Below, piece after piece: positions 7,811-16,298 of a DNA stretch of 37,233 bases. Origin of the DNA: Chloroflexota bacterium. GTDB lineage: Bacteria; Chloroflexota; Dormibacteria; CF-121. The notes beneath the pieces were generated by a model. That model did not search any database. It saw nothing but the letters and a program-made list of their open reading frames with translations, and had not been told where the DNA came from. The position numbers and the translations under genes are program-made. Position 1 is the first letter of the stretch, and every line of letters begins with the position of its first letter. Location of the stretch: the NCBI GenBank assembly GCA_005882045.1, contig VBHO01000146.1, positions 1-37,233 on the forward strand, written 5' to 3'.

Positions 7811-8761
7811 GTGAGGATCGGCGTGATGATCGAAGGTCAGGAAGGGTTGACCTGGGATCGATGGTTTCGTATCGCCGATCGGGTCGAGTCGCTGGGTCTC
7901 GACTCGCTCTGGCGCTCGGATCACTTTTTCAGCCTGATGGGCCACCCGGAGCGGCCCGCGCTCGAGTGCTGGATGTCGCTCACCGCACTGGCGCAGCGGA
8001 CGCAGCGGATCGCGTTCGGACCGCTGGTCAGCCCCATGACGTTTCGTCACCCCGCGCTGCTCGCGCGCATGGCCGCCGCCGTCGATGGGCTCTCGGCTGG
8101 CCGGCTCGTCCTCGGTGTCGGCGCCGGATGGAACGAGGCGGAGCACGAGGCCTACGGGATTTCGCTACCCCCGCTGAAAGAGCGGTTCGACCGCCTGGAA
8201 GAAGGCATCGCCGTGATCAAGGCGCTGTGGACCGGAGGCCCGGTCGATTTCAATGGTCGGTACTACCGGCTGCAGGGCGCGGCCGCGTACCCGCGGCCGG
8301 TGCAGCAACCCGCGCCGCCGCTGCTGATCGGGGGCGACGGCGAAGTCCGACTGCTCCGCATCGTGGCGCGCGAAGCCAACGAGTGGAACAGTCACGCGCC
8401 TGGGCCCGACGCTTACCGCCAGAAGCGCGGCCGGCTGGAGGAGCATTGCCGCGCCGTTGGTCGCAACCCAGACGAGATCCGGCGCTCATGGATGGGCGGC
8501 GCGCTCATCGGCCGTGACGACGCCGAGGTTCGCGAGAAGGGCCGCTGGCACCAGTCGTTTCTGGCCGCGCTGGCGAGCGCCGCGCCCGAGGCCGCGCCCG
8601 ATGAGCTCCGCCGGCGGAGCTGGATCGTTGGAACACCGGAGCAGGTCGCAAGCCAGCTGGCGGCCTTTGCCGCGCTCGGCGTCGAGCGCGTCATGTTCCA
8701 GTGGTACAACCTCGACGACCTCGACGGACTCGAGCTGCTCCCTCAGCTGAACCGGAACTAG
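7811..8761 (+). CDS. LLM-class F420-dependent (or flavin) oxidoreductase
   Basis: A 316-residue luciferase-like monooxygenase fold protein. Recognisable stretches: IADRVESLGLDSLWRSDHF near the N terminus, the LSAGRLVLGVGAGWNEAEH block, FDRLEEGIAVIKALWTGG, and the C-terminal IVGTPEQVASQLAAFAALGVERVMF. These are typical of the F420-dependent LLM subfamily of actinobacteria and Chloroflexota. The substrate is unknown. The GTG start at 7811 gives the standard MRIGVM-type beginning. It is followed after 53 bp by the convergent aldehyde dehydrogenase. Confidence 0.9.
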   Translation: MRIGVMIEGQEGLTWDRWFRIADRVESLGLDSLWRSDHFFSLMGHPERPALECWMSLTALAQRTQRIAFGPLVSPMTFRHPALLARMAAAVDGLSAGRLVLGVGAGWNEAEHEAYGISLPPLKERFDRLEEGIAVIKALWTGGPVDFNGRYYRLQGAAAYPRPVQQPAPPLLIGGDGEVRLLRIVAREANEWNSHAPGPDAYRQKRGRLEEHCRAVGRNPDEIRRSWMGGALIGRDDAEVREKGRWHQSFLAALASAAPEAAPDELRRRSWIVGTPEQVASQLAAFAALGVERVMFQWYNLDDLDGLELLPQLNRN

Positions 8762-8813
8762 CGAGGCGTCGCGCTCGCGCGGGCGGACGAAAGCGATGTC
8801 GACGGCGATCGCG

Positions 8814-10289
8814 TCAGCCGGAGCCGTAGTTGATCATGACGTTCTTGATCTGGGTGTAGCTGGCCAGCGCTTCCACACCCTGCTCGCGGCCAAAGCCGCT
8901 GCGCTTGTAGCCGCCAAAGGGCAGACCGATGCTCCCCTCGACGCTGTAGCCGTTGACGCGCACCTGGCCTGACTTGACCGCGGTGGCCACGGTCATCGCC
9001 TTGCTCAGGTCTTTGGTCCAGACCCCCGTGACCAGGCCGTAGGGCGTGCCGTTGGCGATCGCGATCGCCTCGTCGAGCGACTCGAAGGTCGTGACCGTGA
9101 GCACCGGGCCGAAGATCTCTTCCTGCTCGAGGACCGATCCGCGCTCAACGTGGTCGAGTAGGGTTGGCTCGATGAAATAGCCGGCCGCGAGCTCGGCGGC
9201 CTGCGCGCGGGCGCCTCCGGTGACCGCCGTCGCGCCGTCACGGGAACCGGCCGTGATGTAGCCGAGGACGCGATGCATCTGGCGCTCGCTGACCACCGGC
9301 CCCATATCGGGGTTGTCGAGGCCGCGCCCCAACCGGATGGCACCGATGCGTTTCGCCAGCAGCTTGACGAATCGGTCGTGGCCTGCGCCCTCGAGCAGGA
9401 GTCGCGTTGGCGCGGTACAGGTTTGCGCCGCGTTCTGCATCAGGATGCTGGCCGAGGAGGCGGCGGCCCGCTCCAGGTCGGCGTCGGCGAAGACCACGTT
9501 GGGGGACTTGCCACCGAGCTCGAGCGTCAGGGGCACGACGTTGTCCGCGGCCGCCTTCATGATCGCGATGCCGGTGGGAACCGAGCCGGTGAACGTGATG
9601 TGGTTGATGCCGGGATGCGATGCGAGCGCGGCGCCTGTCTCGCGTCCACCGGTCACGACGTTGAAGACGCCGGCCGGGATGCCCGCCTCCGCGGCCAGCT
9701 CGGCCAGGCGGACGATGCTCAATCCCGCCTCCGCCGCGGGCTTCGCCACCGCCGCGTTTCCGGCGGCGAGCGCGGGCGCAATTCCTCGGGACGCGAGCCG
9801 GAGCGGGTAGTTCCAGGGCACGATCTGGGCCGAAATGCCGAGCGGCTCTCGAAGCGTGAAGTCGACGAAGCCCTGGCCGAGCGGGATGCTCGAGCCGAAC
9901 ACCTTGTCGGCAACCCCGGCGAAAAACTCGAAGTAGCCGGCGGCGGCGGCCACGTCGTCCTCCGCCTGGCGGAGTGGCTTGCCAACGTCCAGGCTTTCCA
10001 GCTCGGCCAGCTCCTTCGCGCGCTCGCGCAGCAGTCCGGCCAAGCGGTTCAACATGCGGACGCGTCGCACCGGCGGCAGCCCGGCCCAGCCCTGCTCCAG
10101 CGCATGGCGAGCCGCAGCCACGGCGGCATCGACGTCGGATTTGTCGCCCAGGGCGACGGTCGCGAAGATCTGTCCGTTAGCCGGGTCGATGGCCTCGAAG
10201 GTCGCGCCCGATCGAGACCAGGTCCGCTGCCCATCGATAAACATTCGCCCGTCAAACGCTAGCCTGGCCGCCTTGCTCGCCTCCGCCAC
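8814..10289 (-). CDS. NAD(P)-dependent aldehyde dehydrogenase
   Basis: A 491-residue ALDH-superfamily enzyme oxidising an aldehyde to its acid. Seen: the cofactor/oxyanion motif VPWNYPL, the FTGSVPTG Rossmann turn, the catalytic-glutamate motif LELGGKSPNVVF, and the nucleophile region QNAAQTCTAPTR with catalytic Cys. The tail LPFGGYKRSGFGREQG is also present. Overall it is closest to betaine/4-guanidinobutyraldehyde-type ALDHs, but no gene symbol is justified. The GTG start at 10289 gives a full-length N terminus; ATG 10244 is an alternative. The long plus-strand open frames across this gene are antisense shadows. Confidence 0.93.
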   Translation of the reverse strand: MAEASKAARLAFDGRMFIDGQRTWSRSGATFEAIDPANGQIFATVALGDKSDVDAAVAAARHALEQGWAGLPPVRRVRMLNRLAGLLRERAKELAELESLDVGKPLRQAEDDVAAAAGYFEFFAGVADKVFGSSIPLGQGFVDFTLREPLGISAQIVPWNYPLRLASRGIAPALAAGNAAVAKPAAEAGLSIVRLAELAAEAGIPAGVFNVVTGGRETGAALASHPGINHITFTGSVPTGIAIMKAAADNVVPLTLELGGKSPNVVFADADLERAAASSASILMQNAAQTCTAPTRLLLEGAGHDRFVKLLAKRIGAIRLGRGLDNPDMGPVVSERQMHRVLGYITAGSRDGATAVTGGARAQAAELAAGYFIEPTLLDHVERGSVLEQEEIFGPVLTVTTFESLDEAIAIANGTPYGLVTGVWTKDLSKAMTVATAVKSGQVRVNGYSVEGSIGLPFGGYKRSGFGREQGVEALASYTQIKNVMINYGSG

Positions 10290-10374
10290 TCCGCTAGCCT
10301 ACTGGTGTCAGGGCGTCGTCATCTGGGTAAAACCAAGAGGTATCTGAGGGTCGGACTGCGGAGGAGCTCATCGG

Positions 10375-10965
10375 ATGCGCACCATCGCCACCTACCTGAC
10401 CGGTCGGCGGAACCTCGCCGGATCGGCCCTGGCGCTGCTGGCCGCCGCGCTGGTCGTGATCGATCCCGTCGGCCCGCAAGGCATCGTGCTCGTGATCGGT
10501 TTCTACCTGGCCGGGGTGCTCGCGGTGCGCGGAACCCCCAAAGTCCATCGCCTGGGCTTCGACCCGATGCAGGTCCAACGATCCCTCTCGTCGGAGATCG
10601 CGGCCGTCGCCGGGCGAGTTCCGCCTGAGATCTGGATCCGGATCCAGCGGATCGAATTGACCATCCGGTCCGAAATCTTGCCGCATCTCGATTGCCTTCC
10701 GCTGGGCGCGCCCGAGCTCTACCTGGTCGAGCGCACCGCGCGCGACTTCCTTCCCACGGCGGTCGAGAGCTACTTGCAATTGCCTGGCGGGTATACGTCA
10801 GCCCGCGGGGCGACGGCCTACCAGGTCCTGGTTGACGACCTCGAGCTGCTCGAGGCGCAGATGCGCCGAGTCGCCGAGGCCGTCCACCGCGCCGATATGG
10901 ATCGGCTGCTGGCGCATCACCGATTCCTCGAGGACCGGTTCAGACGCCTCGACCTATCAGGATGA
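10375..10965 (+). CDS. Hypothetical membrane protein with two N-terminal helices and cytoplasmic helical domain
   Basis: A 196-residue protein of unrecognised family. Residues about 12-50 form two hydrophobic segments ([15 protein letters not shown] and [16 protein letters not shown]). The remainder is a soluble, largely helical region rich in Arg/Glu ([38 protein letters not shown]). The ATG at 10375 has GGAGGAG about 8 bases upstream. The 3' end overlaps the convergent DUF4349 gene by 9 bp. It resembles small membrane proteins next to signalling or cell-division genes in Chloroflexota only in a general way; no function is assigned. Confidence 0.7.
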   Translation: MRTIATYLTGRRNLAGSALALLAAALVVIDPVGPQGIVLVIGFYLAGVLAVRGTPKVHRLGFDPMQVQRSLSSEIAAVAGRVPPEIWIRIQRIELTIRSEILPHLDCLPLGAPELYLVERTARDFLPTAVESYLQLPGGYTSARGATAYQVLVDDLELLEAQMRRVAEAVHRADMDRLLAHHRFLEDRFRRLDLSG

Positions 10966-11874
10966 CGCCGGGCGACGAAGGACGGGCCGCATCGAAACCG
11001 GCAGCAACCGCCAGACGCCAAGGGCGAGCAGCAGCAGCAGGATGAAGGGCAGCACGAAGCCCACCACGACCAGCATCCCTCCGACGACGGCGACGAATGC
11101 CTGCCCCGCCGTCGCAAAGGACTGACCCAGCCCGCTGCGATCCCACAGGCTTGGCTGCACGGGTACGGCCGCGACCGTGAAGAAGTGAACCGTGATGGTC
11201 GAGAAGGAGGTCCGCTGGTCGAGGAAGCGGATGCGCCCCTCGATCTGCTCGATCTGACCGGTGACGCTCGAGAGCTGGTTCTGGACCGCGATGCTGTCCT
11301 GAATGTTCTGCGCCCGCCGCATCAGGTCGAGCAGGATCGCCTGCTGCGCCTGCTGGTTCTTGAGCCTGGACTGCAGGTCGACGTACTCGCCACTAACGTC
11401 CTGGCTGGTGACCTCCTGTTGGGTGGTCGTGCCGAGCTCGCGGAGCGCCGCGAGCGCCTCGCTGTAGCTCGAGGCCGGGACGGCCACCGTGATGGTGCCG
11501 GCGTTCGTCTCGCTGGCGGTCGCGTCACCAACTTGTGAGCTGACGAGGTACCCGTTGAATCGGGTGGCGACCGTGACGGCCTGGTTGTAGCTATCCCAGA
11601 ACGCTCCCGACTTGATCCGGATCACCTTCTGGTTGCCCTGAGCGGTCAGGACGGCATTGGTACCCGGCTGGCTGGCCGGCCCGGCGGAACCGATCGCGCT
11701 TTTGTCTGCGCTCGTATAGTCCACCGAGCCCCCGCCCTGGGCCAACCCGCCGCTGACCGAGTGGGGAGCGGGCGCGGCGCTGTTGGTGGCGCCGGAGCCG
11801 CACGCTGCCAGCAGCGCGCTGAGGCCAAGTGTTCCGACGAGTAGCGCCAGCCGGACGGACGGGATGGTTTTCAT
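10957..11874 (-). CDS. DUF4349 lipoprotein with C-terminal membrane helix
   Basis: A 305-residue envelope protein. The signal peptide ends in lipobox L-A-A-C (Cys25). The DUF4349 core follows ([39 protein letters not shown]) with a coiled coil (about residues 165-215) and a C-terminal hydrophobic helix ([20 protein letters not shown]) ending in a basic tail. This arrangement is the standard one for the family, whose role is unknown. ATG 11874 is chosen because the lipoprotein signal starts there; the frame continues upstream to 12003 over another gene. A divergent gene starts at 11935. Confidence 0.88.
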   Translation of the reverse strand: MKTIPSVRLALLVGTLGLSALLAACGSGATNSAAPAPHSVSGGLAQGGGSVDYTSADKSAIGSAGPASQPGTNAVLTAQGNQKVIRIKSGAFWDSYNQAVTVATRFNGYLVSSQVGDATASETNAGTITVAVPASSYSEALAALRELGTTTQQEVTSQDVSGEYVDLQSRLKNQQAQQAILLDLMRRAQNIQDSIAVQNQLSSVTGQIEQIEGRIRFLDQRTSFSTITVHFFTVAAVPVQPSLWDRSGLGQSFATAGQAFVAVVGGMLVVVGFVLPFILLLLLALGVWRLLPVSMRPVLRRPASS

Positions 11875-11934
11875 TTCGACCTTAGGACGCGGACCGCACG
11901 GAAAAGTTCCGGTCGGCCGAAGTAAGCTTGGAAG

Positions 11935-12249
11935 GTGAGCCAGCCCGTCGACCTGTCGCCGCTGCAGCGCGAGCTCGATAACCTCCGCCTGCAGCTGTGC
12001 CACTGCAACAACGCGGGCACCTGTTTAGGCTGCCAGGGCGTCGACATGCTCCGTCAGCAGGCGGCGATGGTCGTCTCCGCGGCTACGCAACCCGTGCTCC
12101 TGCAGGTCGCCCAGGAGAGTCAGGCAAAGGAGCTCGTCAAGCAGGTCCAGGAGATGCAGGAACGACTGCTCCGTGACCCGGAGGCCGCCAAGGCCCTCGA
12201 GGAGCTACTGAAGTATTTCCAGGGACCGACCGAAGAGACGAACCACTAG
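11935..12249 (+). CDS. Small hypothetical protein with Cys cluster and C-terminal coiled coil
   Basis: A 104-residue protein of unrecognised family. Residues 22-33 carry a C-H-C-x5-C-x2-C cluster ([12 protein letters not shown]) that could bind a metal or cofactor, followed by a helical region ([26 protein letters not shown]). The GTG start at 11935 keeps the cluster in the protein. GGAAG abuts the GTG, too close for a normal ribosome site, while TAAGCT lies 6 bases upstream, so leaderless translation is possible. The 3' end overlaps the convergent sortase gene by 4 bp. The coding call is supported by coherent composition and tight packing. Confidence 0.65.
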   Translation: MSQPVDLSPLQRELDNLRLQLCHCNNAGTCLGCQGVDMLRQQAAMVVSAATQPVLLQVAQESQAKELVKQVQEMQERLLRDPEAAKALEELLKYFQGPTEETNH

Positions 12250-12860
12250 CTAGTTGCGGGCACGGCGGTCACGACCACCCGCTGGGTGTCGACCCAGTTG
12301 GGCCAGCAGGTGAAGACGGTCAGCCGGACGTCGTTGGTGGGCTGAAGGATCTGCACGGCGGTTGGGGCGACGATGGTCCGGGCCGTCACGTGATAGACGA
12401 CCGGGTCGGCGCCCGCGACGGCGACCTGCAACTCGTCCCCGATCGCCAGGTCCTTGAGCCGGGCGAAGATACTACCTTCAATGTCGTCATGGCCGTAGAG
12501 CACCGCATTGCCGCTGCCGATGGGGGAGGAGTTGGCGTAGTGCGTAACCGCGTAGCCCTTGGCGATCAGCATGTTGCCGCCGCCGTCGACGCCCCGGTCG
12601 AAAATCTGGGCGTTCTTGATACCCAGCTTTGGAATCGAGAGATAGGCGACCACCTGGCTCGGCCCAGCGCCGGTGTTGCCGGTCCCGGGCAGGAATTTCG
12701 GATGCTGATGGGGGGGCGATAGGGGTTCGCCCAGGGCCGGAATTGGTTGGACGGCGACCTCAGACGAGCCCAGGCGCACCAGGCCGAGTGCCGGCAGCGA
12801 GGTCCCCATCAGCACCAGGCCGCCGACAATCAGCAGTCCGGCTATCAGATTTCGTCTCAT
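12246..12860 (-). CDS. Sortase family cysteine transpeptidase
   Basis: A 204-residue sortase (class D/E-like) anchored by an N-terminal helix (residues 5-28). Catalytic triad: H124 in LYGHDD, C185 in LTVFTCWP, and R194 in DTQRVVV. It would link proteins with a sorting signal to the cell surface or process pilin-like substrates; no LPxTG-type substrate is evident in the window. The start at ATG 12860 lies 7 bases after TATGAT, suggesting a leaderless message; ATG 12872 is an in-frame alternative. Presence of a sortase suggests a monoderm-type or Chloroflexota-like envelope. Confidence 0.92.
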   Translation of the reverse strand: MRRNLIAGLLIVGGLVLMGTSLPALGLVRLGSSEVAVQPIPALGEPLSPPHQHPKFLPGTGNTGAGPSQVVAYLSIPKLGIKNAQIFDRGVDGGGNMLIAKGYAVTHYANSSPIGSGNAVLYGHDDIEGSIFARLKDLAIGDELQVAVAGADPVVYHVTARTIVAPTAVQILQPTNDVRLTVFTCWPNWVDTQRVVVTAVPATS

Positions 12861-12867
12861 CGCTCCC

Positions 12868-12899
12868 ATCATAGTCAGGCCAATTTGGAAGCGTGTCAA
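12868..12899 (-). promoter_or_regulatory. Sigma70-type promoter of the sortase gene
   Basis: TTGACA (12899-12894) and TATGAT (12873-12868) on the minus strand are separated by a longer-than-usual 20 bp. The ATG follows the -10 by 7 bases, so transcription would begin at or near the start codon. Confidence 0.5.
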
Positions 12900-12960
12900 G
12901 AAACGACCGGGCGTCGCCCGCGCGAGCGGCGCCAGAGGTGCCAAACGAGCGTTGAGACGT

Positions 12961-12989
12961 AAAGGGCGCCGGCTGTAAGCCCGGCGCCC
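12961..12989 (-). terminator. Intrinsic terminator of the HU-like gene
   Basis: A 9-bp GC-only stem (12964-12972 with 12981-12989) with an 8-base loop is followed on the minus strand by TTTACGT, 41 bp after the HU-like stop codon. Confidence 0.65.
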
Positions 12990-13029
12990 TGGCGAGAACG
13001 CGCCTTTCCACGCCGGGGCGCGCTATTTT

Positions 13030-13377
13030 TTACGCAGCCTTGCGGGCGGCGGTGCGGATGTAGGCCTCGCGGACGGCCTTGGGGAACGACCAGCGCGGCT
13101 TCTTGGACGCGGGCCGTGCCTTCAGCATGATCGACTCGCCGGTGAAGGGATTGGTGCCTTTCCCTGCCTTGCGGGCTTTGACGTCACGCGATGCGAGGGC
13201 GCCGATCTCGGGGAAACGCACGCGCATGCCGCGCGCGCCGGCGGCAACGGCCGCCTCAAAGGCGTCCTTGACGGCCCAGCTGAGGTCCGACTTCTTGACC
13301 TTGTGGCCCTTCTCGGTGAGGTTCTCGTGCACCAGGCTGACGAACGTCGACGCGGTCCATTTTTGCGTTTTCGGCAT
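13030..13377 (-). CDS. HU-like nucleoid-associated DNA-binding protein
   Basis: A 115-residue basic protein with the HU/IHF fold. The helical N terminus KWTASTFVSLVHENLTEKG leads into VKDAFEAAVAAGA, the beta-arm region contains RKAGKGTNPFTGESI (the conserved R-N-P-x-T-G type element), and the tail is Lys/Arg/Ala-rich. HU proteins bend and compact DNA as dimers. The ATG at 13377 has GGAGG 7 bases upstream; the upstream open frame to 13656 lies over the divergent gene and is not used. The canonical RNPxTG is changed to TNPFTG, a mild divergence. Confidence 0.85.
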   Translation of the reverse strand: MPKTQKWTASTFVSLVHENLTEKGHKVKKSDLSWAVKDAFEAAVAAGARGMRVRFPEIGALASRDVKARKAGKGTNPFTGESIMLKARPASKKPRWSFPKAVREAYIRTAARKAA

Positions 13378-13489
13378 CGTGTCCTCCGTGTTGTAATCCG
13401 ATGGGCGTAGGGCCCTGTCGTGGGATGCAAACGGGGGCGGCGCCCAAAACGTGCGTCTTTCCGGCGAAATTGCCAGAAAATGAACCCGT

Positions 13490-13945
13490 ATGCCGGAGCT
13501 GCGCTTTGAAGGCCACCTCGAGTCCGACCAGGGCGCGTGCTTCATTCGCGTGCCGCCCGAGGTGCTGACGGCGCTGGGCCAGCGCAAGCGTGCGCCGGTC
13601 AAGGTGACGATCAACGCCACCAGCTTTCGAACCACGATCGCGGTGTACGGCGGCAAGTCCTACGTCGGGGTGCGGCGCGAGATCCGGGAGGCCGCGGGCG
13701 TGACGGCCGGTGACCAACTAACCGTGGGCCTGGAATACGACCCCGAGCTGCGCACCGTCGACCTCCCCGAAACGCTGCGGGTGACGCTCGAGGGTGACAG
13801 CAAGGCCGCGGCAGCCTTCGAGAAGCTCTCCTACACCCGCAAGAAGGAATTCGTCGAGTGGCTCATGGGCGCCAAGCAGCCGGAGACGCAGCGACGGCGG
13901 CTGGCGCAGGTGATGGCGATGCTTCGCGGATCACGACGGCGCTAA
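13490..13945 (+). CDS. DUF1905/YdeI-OmpD-associated family protein
   Basis: A 151-residue protein. The N-terminal DUF1905 beta-barrel runs from MPELRFEGHLESDQGACFI to DQLTVGLEYDPE, with the central strand GKSYVGVRREIREAAGV. A C-terminal YdeI-like helical segment follows (FEKLSYTRKKEFVEWLMGAK with ETQRRRLAQVMAML). Members have been linked to bacteriocin protection, but the molecular function is unknown. Full length for the fused form. It is divergent from the HU-like gene; no clear ribosome site precedes ATG 13490, so a short leader is likely. Confidence 0.88.
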   Translation: MPELRFEGHLESDQGACFIRVPPEVLTALGQRKRAPVKVTINATSFRTTIAVYGGKSYVGVRREIREAAGVTAGDQLTVGLEYDPELRTVDLPETLRVTLEGDSKAAAAFEKLSYTRKKEFVEWLMGAKQPETQRRRLAQVMAMLRGSRRR

Positions 13946-13949
13946 CCCG

Positions 13950-14132
13950 TCAGGCAGCCTCGCGCTGCCGCAGCGAGTAGGCGATCCGATTGTCGAGCTC
14001 CCACTCTTCCTCGAGCGCCAGGATGCTCAGGAGCAGCTCTTCGTGGATGTCCTCGAGCTCGCGACGCCGCTCAATTCCTTCCGCGTCCAGCGGCTTTGGA
14101 ACGAGCGCCTCGAACTTCTCGGAGGCATCCAT
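13950..14132 (-). CDS. Small acidic hypothetical protein
   Basis: A 60-residue, Glu/Leu-rich, helix-prone protein (ERRRELEDIHEELLLSILALEE). No family is recognised. ATG 14132 is preceded at about 12 bases by AAGGA, a weak site, and by an AATACT-like -10 near 14170. It packs against the convergent DUF1905 gene with a 4-base gap. The call is supported by composition and packing only. Confidence 0.45.
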   Translation of the reverse strand: MDASEKFEALVPKPLDAEGIERRRELEDIHEELLLSILALEEEWELDNRIAYSLRQREAA

Positions 14133-14211
14133 TTCTGAGTCACATCCTTCTAGCCTCCGTTCTAGCGCGACAGTATTAAGGCCGCGTTAGCGGTCCACGC
14201 TTCCGGCGAAG

Positions 14212-14236
14212 CGGGCGCAGCACTGTGCCGCGCCCG
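14212..14236. terminator. Hairpin downstream of the acyl-CoA synthetase gene
   Basis: CGGGCGC (14212-14218) pairs with GCGCCCG (14230-14236), with inner GCAC/GTGC pairing possible. It lies 14 bp past the synthetase stop. There is no T run on the minus side, so it may act only as a 3' stabilising hairpin. Confidence 0.35.
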
Positions 14237-14249
14237 TCACCGTTTTGTC

Positions 14250-15875
14250 TTACTCAGATGGGTGCGCGGCGGCTGGTGCCTTGAGCGCCTGCTCGCGGAT
14301 CACTTTCTTATCGAATTTCCCCACACTGGTCTTGGGGATCTCATCGACGAAGCGAACTTCGTCCGGCAACCACCATTTGGCGACCAGGGGCGTGAGGAAC
14401 TCGATGATCTCTGCCTGCGTGACGGCACCTCTGAATTCCGGCTTGGCGACGACATACGCGACCGGCCGTTCCTGCCATTTCGGGTGCGGGACGCCGATGA
14501 CGGCGGCTTCGAGAACTTTCGGATGGCCCATGATGGCTGACTCCAGCTCCACGGACGAGATCCATTCACCGCCGGACTTGACCAGGTCCTTGGTCCGGTC
14601 GACGATCTGGATGTAGCCCTCCGGATCGACATTCGCGACGTCGCCGGTGCGCAGCCAGCCGTCGGCCGTAAAGCGTTCGGCGTCGACACCTCGGTAGTAG
14701 CCTGCGGTCACCCAGGTCCCACGCACCTGGATCTCACCGACACTCTTCCCGTCCCACGGGACGGGCGCGCCCGTGTCGACGTTGGCGAGGCGCAGCTCGA
14801 CGCCGGCGATCGGGAATCCTGCCTTGAGCCGTACGTGCTTGCGATCGCCCTCCGGGGTGTAGCTCTTCATGGCGGCGACGGCCGCAACGGGCGAGGTCTC
14901 GGTCATGCCCCATCCCTGGTTGGTATCGATGCCGTGCTTGGTCAGGCCATCGTAGAGTCCGGCCGACAACGCCGAACCCCCGACGAACATCCGCAGACCA
15001 TCCAGGTTGGTACCGGTTTTATCCAGGTGTTGGAGCAAGGCGATCCAGACACTCGGAACGCCGGCGGTGAAGGTGACGCCTTCCTCTCGGAAGAGATCGA
15101 TCAGGCTGACCGGGTCCAAAAAGCGGTCGGGAAAGACGAGCTTGGCGCCGAGCATGGTCGCCCCATAGGCGAGGCCCCACGCATTCGCATGGAACATGGG
15201 TACCACGGGCAGGATGCTGTCCGACTCCGCCAGGCCGATGCCCCCGCCGATGGCGATGCCAAAGGAGTGCAGGACCGAGGACCGGTGACTGTAGATGACG
15301 CCCTTCGGTTTGCCAGTCGTGCCGGACGTGTAGCACATGGCCGACGCGTCGCGCTCGTCCAGGTCGGGCCATGGATAGGCGGTTTCGCGGTTGGCGATCA
15401 GCTCCTCGTAGGAGGTCAGCGGCGTGAGCTCGCCGTTCGGGGACGGGCCATCCGTCATGACCACGAAGTGCTTGACGCCTTTGAGAGTTTTTGCGATCCG
15501 TTGCAATGCCGGGACCAGGGAGGCGTCGACGAAGATGACCTTGTCGTCGGCGTCGTTGATCACGAACTCGAGGTGCTCGGGGAACAGCCGGGGATTCAAG
15601 GTGTGGAGCACCGCGCCCGCGCAGGGCGCCGCAAAGTAGAGCTCCAGGTGCCGGTAGTTGTTCCACGCGAGGGTCCCCACCCGATCGCCGGGCCCGACAC
15701 CGAGCTCCTTCAGGGCGTGGGCCAGCTGGGCCACCCGCCGGCCGAAGTCGGCATACGTGTAGCGGTGCCGCCCGGTCTCCCGCCTGGTCACGATCTCCTT
15801 GGTGGGGAAGAGGGTGGTCGAACGCCAGAGGAAGTGCTGCAGCGTCAGGGGGAAGTCGGGCATTGTGCTCCGCAT
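14250..15875 (-). CDS. Long-chain fatty-acid/acyl-CoA synthetase (AMP-forming)
   Basis: A 541-residue ANL-superfamily enzyme that activates a carboxylic acid with ATP and CoA. Seen: AMP-binding P-loop MCYTSGTTGKPKGV, the VPMFHANAWGLAY block, GWGMTETSPV, the hinge region GWLRTGDVANVDPEGYIQIV with RTKDLVKSGGEWIS, and the catalytic lysine region KTSVGKFDKKVIRE. It is closest to medium/long-chain fatty acyl-CoA synthetases of the AlkK type. ATG 15875 has AAGGAGG about 11 bases upstream; ATG 15863 is an alternative. The long antisense frames on the plus strand are shadows. Confidence 0.94.
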   Translation of the reverse strand: MRSTMPDFPLTLQHFLWRSTTLFPTKEIVTRRETGRHRYTYADFGRRVAQLAHALKELGVGPGDRVGTLAWNNYRHLELYFAAPCAGAVLHTLNPRLFPEHLEFVINDADDKVIFVDASLVPALQRIAKTLKGVKHFVVMTDGPSPNGELTPLTSYEELIANRETAYPWPDLDERDASAMCYTSGTTGKPKGVIYSHRSSVLHSFGIAIGGGIGLAESDSILPVVPMFHANAWGLAYGATMLGAKLVFPDRFLDPVSLIDLFREEGVTFTAGVPSVWIALLQHLDKTGTNLDGLRMFVGGSALSAGLYDGLTKHGIDTNQGWGMTETSPVAAVAAMKSYTPEGDRKHVRLKAGFPIAGVELRLANVDTGAPVPWDGKSVGEIQVRGTWVTAGYYRGVDAERFTADGWLRTGDVANVDPEGYIQIVDRTKDLVKSGGEWISSVELESAIMGHPKVLEAAVIGVPHPKWQERPVAYVVAKPEFRGAVTQAEIIEFLTPLVAKWWLPDEVRFVDEIPKTSVGKFDKKVIREQALKAPAAAHPSE

Positions 15876-16035
15876 CGGGATCCGCGCCTCCTTCAGCCGG
15901 CTACCCGGCCGCCGTTTTGGCCGTCGCAATACCACCCATGATATGCTTGATTTCGGGTGCTGTCAGCCCGGTCATGGCACGCCCAGGCAACGCAAGCGGA
16001 TCGGGGATAACTTTGCGAAGGAGCTAGCGACAGAC

Positions 16036-16239
16036 GTGGCGCAGAACGGAACGATCAAGCGACTGGTGATGGACCGCGGTTTTGGATTCTTGAGCGGCGA
16101 GGACGGCAAGGAGTACTTCTTCCACCGGTCGTCCGTCGAGGGCTCTTTCGAGGGGTTGCAAGAGGGGCAGAAGGTCAGCTTCGACGTCGAAGCATCCGCT
16201 CCCAAGGGGCCGCGGGCCTCGCGGGTGCGCGTCGCCTAG
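16036..16239 (+). CDS. Cold-shock domain protein (CspA family)
   Basis: A 67-residue single cold-shock domain with the RNA-binding motifs RGFGFLSGEDGKEYFFHRS (RNP1 KGFGF-type and RNP2 FFH) and a full-length OB fold ending EASAPKGPRASRVRVA. It acts as an RNA chaperone or antiterminator. The GTG at 16036 is the start: AAGGAG lies about 12 bases upstream and it gives a normal N terminus; the frame extends upstream to 15799 only as an antisense shadow. A TATGCT box near 15949 would give a leader of roughly 75 nt, as is common for cold-shock mRNAs. It is followed by a strong terminator. Confidence 0.92.
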   Translation: MAQNGTIKRLVMDRGFGFLSGEDGKEYFFHRSSVEGSFEGLQEGQKVSFDVEASAPKGPRASRVRVA

Positions 16240-16260
16240 GACTCACTAACCCGGAATCCG

Positions 16261-16292
16261 AAAGGCCCGAGCTGTTCGCCCGGGTCTTTTTG
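16261..16292 (+). terminator. Intrinsic terminator after the cold-shock gene
   Basis: AAAGGCCCG (16261-16269) pairs with CGGGTCTTT (16281-16289), followed by further Ts to 16291. The A/T flanks make it usable in both directions, so it may also end arsM transcription. Confidence 0.75.
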
Positions 16293-16298
16293 TTTCTG

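Noticed and set aside
9273-10262. Long plus-strand open frame opposite the aldehyde dehydrogenase gene
   Set aside because: It is an antisense shadow of a clear ALDH; composition is Arg/Gly/Asp-rich without any domain.
13378-13656. N-terminal extension of the HU-like gene
   Set aside because: Lies over the divergent DUF1905 gene; GGAGG and family length place the start at 13377.
14835-15941. 368-codon plus-strand frame opposite the acyl-CoA synthetase
   Set aside because: High-GC antisense shadow with no recognisable motif; the minus-strand gene is certain.
15799-16035. Upstream extension of the cold-shock gene frame
   Set aside because: The extra residues have no similarity to cold-shock proteins and lie opposite the synthetase start; GTG 16036 has a ribosome site.
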